Positions 34,425 to 64,000 of a stretch of DNA of 64,000 nt are shown here, piece by piece. The stretch covers positions 48,964,086-49,028,085 of the forward strand of contig CP154955.1 of the NCBI GenBank assembly GCA_039621445.1, written 5' to 3'. The stretch comes from Euglena gracilis (lineage: Eukaryota > Euglenida > Euglenophyceae > Euglenales). The translations under genes were made by a program, and so were the position numbers. The notes below the pieces were generated by a model. That model made no database searches. It saw only the letters and a list, made by a program, of their open reading frames with translations, and was not told the origin of the DNA. Each line of letters begins with the position of its first letter. The first letter of the stretch is position 1.

Positions 34425-36400
34425 GTGTTCTGCGCAATTGCATAACTGAGCAACAGACATATACCTTCTAAAATAGCGTGGCATAAAATTCTAAAATAGC
34501 GTGGCTGTTGCGCAGATGTTCAACATTTACCCAAATTTAAGACAACATGACTGAGAGAAGGCTTCCATCCACCTGTCCTAATTGTGCTCGCCCTCTCTGG
34601 GCGTTACATACCTCCCCCCCCCCTTGTCTAAGAACCGGAAAAGATGGGTAAGAACCGGGGGGGTGGTGCTTATTTTGCCAAAATATGGGTAAGAACCAGG
34701 GGGGTGGTGCTTAGACAAGGGGGAAAAATTTGACTGCAAAAAAAATCCGGCGCTTCGCGCCGAAAAGGAAAAATTACCCTTAATTTGGAGATCCACTGTT
34801 GAACTTACACACATTTGGATGCAGAAATCAACAATACCTCACCAAATCAGGTCTCAGAAGTTGCAGAAACTTCGAAATTTTTGATAAATTTCCCTTAAAA
34901 ATGCACACAAAATAAACCTCCCCGTGACGATGACCTGTAAAAAGATGGGCAAGAACCGGGGGGGTGGTGCTTAGACAAGGGTGGTGCTTAGACAAGGGGG
35001 GGGGAGGTACTCTACCCCAGCCATTTTCTCCCTGCGTTGCGAGATTTTTTCAAGCAAGTTATATTGCGCATCTGCGCAACAGCCACACTATTTCAGAATT
35101 TAAACGGTGTAGATTGTGCAGTTGCGCAATATACCTCTGCACAATGAAAACACATTTTAGCATATAAGTTGTGTAACCATTGCACAACTGCGCAATGACC
35201 ATCCACATTTAGAATTACAAAAATTAAACACATTGCGCAAATGCGCAATGCATTTGATTTTTTGTGATGAAAGATTTAGTTGTGTCATTGCACAAGTGCC
35301 CAATGGCGTCCCCTCGTTTCATTACCCGGCGCTTTGGGTTCACGCTCCCTGGGCCCTGGAAGACGTGCGTGCTCGCAGATCATGACGTTCCAAGTCGTGC
35401 CTTTCATGCCCAGTCCCTGGGGTGGAGAGGCAGACCAGTGCGGACTGTCCTGAAAATCAGGCCTCGGTGTTGGAATGCAGAACTTTTTTGCAAGATTGCG
35501 CATCGGCGCAATTTTACAGTCATTTTCAAAGCTAATTGCGAGTTAGCCACCTAAGTTGATGGCTGTAGCCAAGCCCACTTCTGTACACATCGTTAGCTCC
35601 TGGGATAGGCCAAAATCGGGGCCCTGCAGCAACCCCCACCCCCCAGGGGGGTCTGCAAAACCTAAAGAGATGCATACCCACCAGACAGCCCCATCACACC
35701 AGACAGATGGAGGACACGGTTCGGCCAAAACACATCTTCCAGTCTCATCCCAAAAAAACCCCACTCCCAGCACTGAGTGTGGCGTCGCAATGGCTCCAAA
35801 GCCTGCCGCCCATAGTTTGTCTTATTGGAACGGCCCCTTCCTCCCCGGTGCCGCGCACGTGCAATGGATAATGGAAGCCCCTGTTCATGGGCTTCTCTTT
35901 ATGGCGTGTTAGAGCATGTCAAGGGTCTTTCTCTGCACAGCTGATGTTGGGCTTGGTGAAGAGATGCGCAATGGACATGCCTATTTAATGCACTGCTTGT
36001 GCGTAATGGACATGACCATTGCGTTCTATGCCCGGAAGTGTGGGGGCTGGAGTTGCTCACCAGACTTTGGGACAACACAGTGGGCTTGCCCTCACCACTT
36101 GGGTGGTTCCCCACCGTTCCTCACGATCAAAGCTCCCAAGGATCACAATTCCCTGGCACGCCGTTTTTTTTTTGTTTTGGGGAAAGTCGCGTGTCCCGGA
36201 GTTCAAATCCGGGGGTTTGATCTTTTTTCAGCATGGTGCACAGGCCGAAATCGAAATTGTGCCTGTTCCCTGGGTCCCAACATCGGCAAATGATGCAGGT
36301 CCCACCGTACAGAGTCCCCGCGGGCCCACAATGTCAAAAGGGTGGGTTTCACCGCCGGGTTTCAAAAAAAAAACACTGCAACATTGCACATATGCGCATT
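34425..36400. repeat. Local cluster of TTGCGCA-N2-TGCGCAA palindromes
   Basis: Full or partial copies occur near 34434, 34510, 35053, 35115, 35180, 35234, 35288, 35495, 35965, 36003 and 36386 (for example ATTGCGCAAATGCGCAAT at 35233). The arrangement resembles the GAAGCG palindromes of 1-9 kb, but with a different sequence. One degenerate relative occurs near 43743. Confidence 0.75.
34615..35010. repeat. Repeated GGGGTGGTGCTTAGACAAGG segments
   Basis: The segment (or near copies containing AAGAACCGGGGGGG) occurs several times in direct orientation between 34640 and 35010, enclosing a GGCGC-TTC-GCGCC hairpin at about 34748. A related copy lies at 42585-42615. Confidence 0.6.
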
Positions 36401-38149
36401 ACAAAAATCAAAACCTTGAGTGCGAGTTGGGATGCCTAAGGCCAAGGAGGGAGTGTTTGGAAAGAAAAACCGTATGAGCAAAAGACAGGAAGCCAGCTAT
36501 GCCAACACCTAACCTCACTTGACAGTTTCCCAAATCACATAAACAGAGACAGAGATCAAAATGTTTGGTCCGTGTCTGATCTGCGAGGGGAGAATGACTG
36601 AACTTCCAAAAAGAAAGCACATACACACAACAACAAACTCCTGAATAGTGAAGGAACAAAGCAAGAATAACCAAGGCATGGGAATCAGAATGTTATCGGT
36701 TCGAGAATCTTGAAACTGCAAGAATGACTCACTCACTCACATGAACTTCAACACAGGGTGGTCGGCATGATCATGGATCCATACCTCCATGCCTAATGAA
36801 CCTCCTTGCCCAATGAACAGGGGAGGTCAGAGTTTGTCACCGTTTATAGCAATGCAAATGCCCATGCAACCCATGCCCAATGTCCCCCGTCCCAAATCCA
36901 GCAAGGTTGGCATTTTTCAGCTAAAATCAGGAGGTGAAATCCCAAAAATCACCCATTTTTGGCCATTTTTGACCCCCCCTTTCCAAAATTTTTGTGCCGA
37001 GAATTTCAGTGCAGTCCAGTGCAGCTTCGCCAGGCTGGATCCAACTTAGATTCGGTCGAAGAAAAGGTGCTGGCTGGCTGGACCCCCCCCTGGGGGGGAA
37101 GGGATTGGGATTCAAGAAAAAATTGCTCCAAAGGTGAATATATAACAAAAATGCCAATTTTTCTCTGGCGCCTTCAGTGCCCGGTCATTTCGAGGTCTTG
37201 ACCGGGGAGGGGGTTCAAGTCAAAAACGAAAGCAACCCAGTCAGTCACCCCCTTCCTCCCTCCCTCTCCCCGGGAGAACGGCCAGGTGGCTGTGAACATG
37301 GGCTGCCAGCAGCCCCCTGGGCAAAAGGTGAAGGAGGTACAAAGTGAGCTCAATTAGGTTGGCTAAATGTTTGCAGAATAACACAGGAAACGGGGGCAAA
37401 GTCCCTCATTTCCTGCCATCCGCAATCATAGGGACGACAAATGAGAGGGAGGGAGAGGGTCATCAACGACATAATAGAGAGCTTCACAGCCGAGCTGAGA
37501 ACTTCCCGGGGAAGCACCTCAGCTGGATGCAACGTCAACAAGCGCAGTGTCGAACACTGCGGCGATCAGAGTGGCACATGCAAAGGAACAAGTTAACAAA
37601 CAACCAGCTTGGCAAAGTAATGACTTTCTTCTGCTGCCTAACCCACCCCCTAGGAAACTGCCTCCAGAGTCAGCAAGCACAGAGCAGAGGCTTTTTTTTT
37701 TGGACCAGGAGGGGGATCCAGACCCACCCACCCAACCACTCCCCGGGGGGTGGCCCGGACGGGTAGGGGGCTCGGGACCCACTTTTGGGGGTCAATTTTG
37801 GGTCAAAAAAAAAACCCCACCTCCAGCGGGGTACCCACTCGGCCCAACCCCCAACCCCACCCGGGGGGGGGGAGGCTTTTTTTAAACCGACTGGGGGGAG
37901 GGGGGTGGGTGGGTGCTATAGGGTGCCTGCCCATAGCAGGCACACCCCCGGGGGGGGTGCGAGGCAGCCTGGGCTACCCAGGGTCGGGTGGGTCCTTGCC
38001 AAAAGGGTAAAGAAAACAGGATCGGTCCCGGACAGGGGTGCCTGCCCAACCCACCCCCGGAACCCTACCACCCCCCCTGGGGGGGCGGTCGGCAGAGGTG
38101 CTATGGGGTGCCTGCCCCTATCAACCACCCTCCCCCTTGGGGTGGGGAG
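36400..38149. other. Gene-free region with poly-G blocks
   Basis: No coding signal was recognised. At 37685 there is a left end (CAGAGGCTTTTTTTTTTGG) resembling the inverted-repeat elements, but I could not find its partner. Paired CCTGCC...GGCAGG palindromes occur at 37925-37945 and 38040-38125. Confidence 0.3.
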
Positions 38150-39082
38150 GGTTACGGTAGGAGGAGGCTCCGTAGGAGGAGGCTCTAGAGCCTCCTCGAA
38201 CGATGTTCGAGGAGGCTCTAGAGCCTCCTCGAACATGGTTCGAGGAGGTTCTAGAGCCTCCTCGAACGAAATTCGAGGTCGTTCGAGGAGGCTCTAGAGC
38301 CTCCTCTAACGTGGTTCGAGGAGGTTCGAGGAGGCTCTAGAGCCTCCTCGAACGAAGTTCGAGGACGTTCGAGGAGGCTCTAGAGCCTCCTCCTACGTAC
38401 ATACATGTGGGTATCAGGAGTCCAGGATGAAACTTTCAAAATGATCTCTCAGTCTTTCAGTCACACTCTCTCTCTATCACTCTCTTGTATTCATAATGTG
38501 TTTGTGTGCATGTTCACCCTAACCCTATCCCTTCAATTAACGTTATACCTGCTTTTATCTTACAAAGTTTTGAGTGTACATGTTCCCTTCAACTCGCTTT
38601 ATCTTCCAAATATTTTGTGTGCATGTTCACCCTAACCCTATCCCTTCAATTAACAACATAACCCCCTTTATCTTCCTAACCCTAACCCTAATTTCAACCC
38701 TAACCCTAACCATGGGTAGTCAATCGACCAGATGAAGGGTCGATTGACAGGTCGAAGTGTTGGTGATTGATACGTGATAAATTGATACACATTGGGGGAC
38801 CCTCGCTCGGCGCCTTCGGCGCCTCGCTCGGGTCCCCCAATGTTTTTAACCCTAGTTGGGCGCCTCTTTGGGTTCGCTGGGTCCCCTGTAGACACCAATT
38901 TAACGATGATGAGGGGATGGGATGGGACAGGTAGGAATGGAAACTTACGCTAACTTACCCTAACCCTACGCCTTTAAATAACATCATCAACTTTTCGGGT
39001 TCTGAATTGCAGCGGCCTTCGGCCGCTGCGCGGCCTTCCAGCCTGCGGCCGCCGCCTGGGGGGGGGGGCTTAAATAGTTCAT

Positions 39083-39177
39083 AACCCTAACCCTAACCCT
39101 AACCCTAACCCTAACCCTAACCCTAACCCTAACCCTAACCCTAACCCTAACCCTAACCCTAACCCTAACCCTAACCC
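39083..39177. repeat. Telomeric-type (CCCTAA)n array
   Basis: About sixteen uninterrupted CCCTAA units. TTAGGG is the telomere repeat of euglenozoans, animals, fungi and several algae; most dinoflagellates use TTTAGGG. It could mark an old chromosome end, a repaired break or a mobile subtelomeric unit. Confidence 0.95.
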
Positions 39178-39219
39178 TTTATCTTCGTAAATTGTGTGCA
39201 TGTTCACCCTAACCCTGTT

Positions 39220-39366
39220 TTGAAAAAGCCTGTCTCTGGGGTCTAAACCATACTTCTTCCGAATAGCTTCGGATACATAAGCCAAACCATTCCAATCGCT
39301 ATCCATCCCAACCCACGCCTTTCGCCCTGCCAAAAATACACTCTCGTCCTTCAGTGAAACCTTCAA
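39220..39366 (-). pseudogene. Possible coding fragment inside the telomeric unit
   Basis: An open frame with plausible composition (AWVGMDSDWNGLAYVSEAIR, KKYGLDPRDRLFQ) runs on the minus strand until it enters telomeric sequence. No family is recognised. It may be a fragment of an element-encoded protein or chance. Confidence 0.25.
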
Positions 39367-40652
39367 AACCCTTCAGTCAGAGGAATAATTGGCCAAAGAT
39401 AAACAGGCGGGGGTCTGGGGGCCGGAAAGAACACCGTTTTCCGCAAATGGCACATGCTGTGTGATGCACATGTGTAAGAGTGTGTGAAAGATGTTGGGAG
39501 TTAAAAACTGAGTAATTTTCCGACTGATTCTCTCTCTTTCTCTCTCTAAACAGATGCACGGTCTCCTGACGAGCAAGCATGTACACGGGAGGAGGCTCGA
39601 GATTTCGTTCGAGGAGGCTCTAGAGCCTCCTCGAACGACCTCGAACCACGTTCGAGGAGGCTCTAGAGCCTCCTCGAACGTCATTCGAGGAGGCTCTAGA
39701 GCCTACTTGAACGTGGTTCGAGGAGGCTCTAGAGCCTCCTCGAACGCCTTTTAAGCCCCCCCTCGAGGGGGGGGGTGCTTAAAAACGTTCGAGGAGGCTC
39801 GAGGTCGAACGTTCGATCTCGAGCCTCCTCCTACGGTTACCCCCCCCCTGGGGTGGGGTAGGCTAAAAAAAAAAAAGCCTGGGAGCGAGCTCCCCCAGGA
39901 CCCACTCACCCCCCCTGGGTCACGAAATAAAAAAATCTGGCGCAGACGTTGGAAACGGGTTCTCAAAGTGACTTTTTTTCTGGGGGGGGTACAGGTCAAA
40001 GGGAGAAAGTCAGTCGCTTTTCTACCCACGGCACGGGATTTCTTGAGGATTCCGGCTCCCGCAGGTCAGCTGGAAAAAAGTGCCGGCTGGCTGACCCCCC
40101 TGGGTCCCCTCCAGCTTTAGAAAACCCCTGGCCTCTGGTGGACACAAAAATCCGAATACCTTTCGCAAAATTGTGATGATGATTTTGCCAGTACAGAAGG
40201 TAGGTTTTCCTGGGAGGACAAGTTGTGGAGGGGGATCTTTCTGTCCCTGACAACATTCAGTGCAGGCCTGCCAAACATATTGTCATGAAAAGATCAAATG
40301 GTGAAAAGTCACAAAGAGGTTATTGCTGTTACTCGCAAACAGATTGCATAATATTGCAATATATTGCAACATTGAGATAATGAGGTTGAAATGCATGTGT
40401 CCTTTGTGCTGAATTTTTGATACCACTTTAAGAGCACAGGACAGGGAGGTGGAATTGGGGAAGAAAGGATTTCAAGAAATATAATATTTCAAAGCAGTTT
40501 CTTCAATATGTACACTTTGATGTCACTTGATATTTAAGCTTCAACTGGAAATAACTCCTTCCAAAACGTAGATACCTGAAAAGAAGTATATTGGTATGTG
40601 GCAGGGAGTGAACACAGCTCTGCTGTGCGTCGGCTACGGGCTGGAATAGGAC

Positions 40653-41007
40653 CAGAGGGCTTTTTTTAAGGACCCAGGAGGGGAATCTGGGCCCAGCCAC
40701 CCACCTCCTGGGACTGTGGAGCCACTTTTGGATTGTGTGTGTATGTATGTACATATATATATGATATACATATACATATATATATATGTACATATATATG
40801 TATGTACATATGTATATATATATGTGTATATATATATATATGTCATATATCATATATATGTGTATCATATATATCATATATTCTCCTTCGCGCTGAAATA
40901 GAACAAAACCCCCTCGGGGGGGGTACCCACTCGGCACGACCGCACCCACCGGGAGGCACACCCACACCCAACCTCCCAATTCATTGAACTTAAAAAAAAG
41001 GACTCTG
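40653..41007. mobile_element. Inverted-repeat element with AT microsatellite core
   Basis: The ends CAGAGGGCTTTTTTTAAGG and CTTAAAAAAAAGGACTCTG are inverted matches. The flanking 8-mers agree only partly, so the copy is old or my borders are off. The interior has a TATATG/CATATA array at 40735-40880. Confidence 0.6.
40735..40880. repeat. TATATG/CATATA microsatellite
   Basis: Alternating purine-pyrimidine AT-rich array inside the inverted-repeat element at 40653-41007. Confidence 0.9.
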
Positions 41008-41530
41008 GATGAAACGGCTTCGGCAAGGGTTAAGGCTGCAAAGTGGGGAGGATGGTCAGAGGTCAGAACAGTACAAAGATGTGGCACGGGGCAGGTGCCC
41101 ATTGAAAAAGCAACACCCTGTGCTTTGGGGTCGGACTCAATCGGAAGTTGTTGTAGGTTGTTTGGTTGGTTGGTTGGTTTCCAAAACTTCCTCGCATCCA
41201 ATCGGCTGGTCGATCCACCAAGAAAGTTTAACCTCCATTCCACCTCCATTCTGGCGCAGTTGGACAGAGATGTATGTTGTCCAACAGCTGTTCATTTTGG
41301 GGTGGCCATTGTCAGCCTTCGCACGAGGGGGAGTGATACTTGTCGGGGTTTTCTTAAGAACCTATGGAGTCCAGCAAGCTGGCAGGAAAAAAAAACGTGC
41401 TGGCTGGATGGACGCATAGCGAGTGGGGGGGTCCGGCTGGTTGAACCCCAAAAAGGGTGAAAAAAATCCACTTGGGTGGGCATTTTTGAGGAGAAACCTC
41501 AAAAAAATCACAAAAATACCGTTTTACCCT

Positions 41531-41838
41531 CCCCCCGGGAAACTGTCACCTGACAGATTGACAGCTGTCAGGGTTGCCGCGGACCCTGACAAATTCCTAT
41601 CATGACAGGTCAGCCGGTCAGGGATCAGGCGGGACCCTGACAGTTTCCCGGCTGGGGCATTTCACGGGAAAGTAAATGCAAAACGACCCTCGCAGGCTGG
41701 CCAGTACCAGGGACCTTGACAACTTCCCATCCTGACAGGTTGGCAGTAATGGGGACCCTGACTGGGTGGGACCGGGTGGGCAGTTTCCCAGGTAAAACCC
41801 TGACAGAACCTCGGGCATGACAGTTTCCCAGGGGGGGG
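41531..41838. repeat. GGGAAACTGTC...GACAGTTTCCC dispersed repeat
   Basis: Bounded by CCCCGGGAAACTGTCA and TGACAGTTTCCCAGGGG in opposite orientation and filled with direct variants of CTGACAGGTTGGCCGGTACC and GGGACCCTGACAACTTCC. Related stretches lie at 33680-33830, 45080-45250, 45640-45760, 46285-46365 and 48420-48560. Confidence 0.7.
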
Positions 41839-42232
41839 GGGTACCCTTATTGACCCTTTTCTTTCAAAACTTTCCGGCACATTGCATCGAAAAATATTTG
41901 GACCGGGGTTTTTCAGGCTGGCCCCAACTGTATTTCAGTGGTCCCGGGGGGGGGGGGGTCTGCAGCCCAGCTGGGGGCTGCTGGCTGGCAGGACTCTGGG
42001 GGGGGCCTGTCCGGTTTAAGAAAACGTCTGTTTTGCACCACTTTTCTAGGTTCTGGTGCCAGCCCATCACAAAGGAGACGGATTCGAGTCGACGCATTCC
42101 CATTCAAACCGCTGCGATTTCGGCCCGACCAAGGCTGACTGCGTGCCATCGGCGAACCCACCAACCCCACTGGGCACGTGGACCGACAGGGAACACACGA
42201 GACGTGCACGACCCGACGGGGCGGCGGGAGCC

Positions 42233-64000
<21,768 letters not shown>

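Larger units (their letters stand above)
38150..39841. repeat. 1.7-kb inverted-repeat unit around an interstitial telomeric array
   Basis: The outer ends are inverted (GGTTACGGTAGGAGGAGGCT at left; its near complement at the right edge, 39817-39841). Each flank holds several tandem palindromes with core GAGGAGGCTCTAGAGCCTCC (38164-38395 and 39590-39740). The middle contains CCCTAA repeats, continuous at 39083-39177 and scattered at 38513-38710 and 39205-39217, interleaved with a repeated phrase (TGTGCATGTTCACCCTAACC). The repeat unit equals TTAGGG on the other strand. Confidence 0.85.

Noticed and set aside
36185-36225. tRNA-like T-arm (GGAGTTCAAATCCGGGGG)
   Set aside because: Only the B-box-like part is present; no A box, acceptor stem or anticodon arm can be drawn upstream.

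Overview
The window is nuclear DNA of a eukaryote. Genes are split into many short exons. Introns and spacers are packed with poly-G/poly-C runs, CA/GT, CAG and AT microsatellites, short inverted-repeat elements and one TTAGGG-type telomeric array. Two genes carry introns without GT...AG ends; their two ends are inverted repeats, and in two exact cases the intron is a CA...TG element between 8-bp direct repeats. This matches what I know of the nonconventional introns of euglenids, so a euglenid (or another euglenozoan) is my best guess. Dinoflagellate relatives with introner elements, such as Amoebophrya, are the main alternative. No rRNA, tRNA or CRISPR array was found.

Layout. (1) 1-9.12 kb, plus strand, a compositionally separate block without long G-runs. 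It holds two multi-exon genes: a protein with weak resemblance to DDE/RNase H-like transposases (494-3190) and a protein with a ParB/sulfiredoxin-like domain (3559-7414). The block carries 18 copies of a short palindrome (GAAGCG-N6-CGCTTC), found in most introns and spacers and twice in frame inside an exon. (2) 9.8-21.0 kb, minus strand, a coiled-coil protein. Seven of its exons have resolved borders, join in phase and use ordinary GT-AG introns. (3) 22.66-30.92 kb, minus strand, a peptide methionine sulfoxide reductase A gene in eight small exons. (4) 31-42 kb, no gene I can support. It holds dispersed repeats, a second local palindrome family and a 1.7-kb inverted-repeat unit around a telomeric array. 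(5) 42.2-64 kb, minus strand, running off the right edge, one long gene for an arginine-type ADP-ribosyltransferase domain followed by ankyrin repeats and then about nine leucine-rich repeats of the ribonuclease-inhibitor type.

Most interesting result. Inverted-repeat elements with 8-bp target-site-like duplications occur as free copies in spacers and long introns. Members of the same families sit exactly between coding exons, where removing the element plus one duplication copy restores a conserved protein (MsrA GCFW|GVQ; ADP-ribosyltransferase AL|GRLPPY). The window therefore appears to show introns being made from mobile elements. The coiled-coil and ParB genes use mainly conventional introns, so the two intron types divide by gene.
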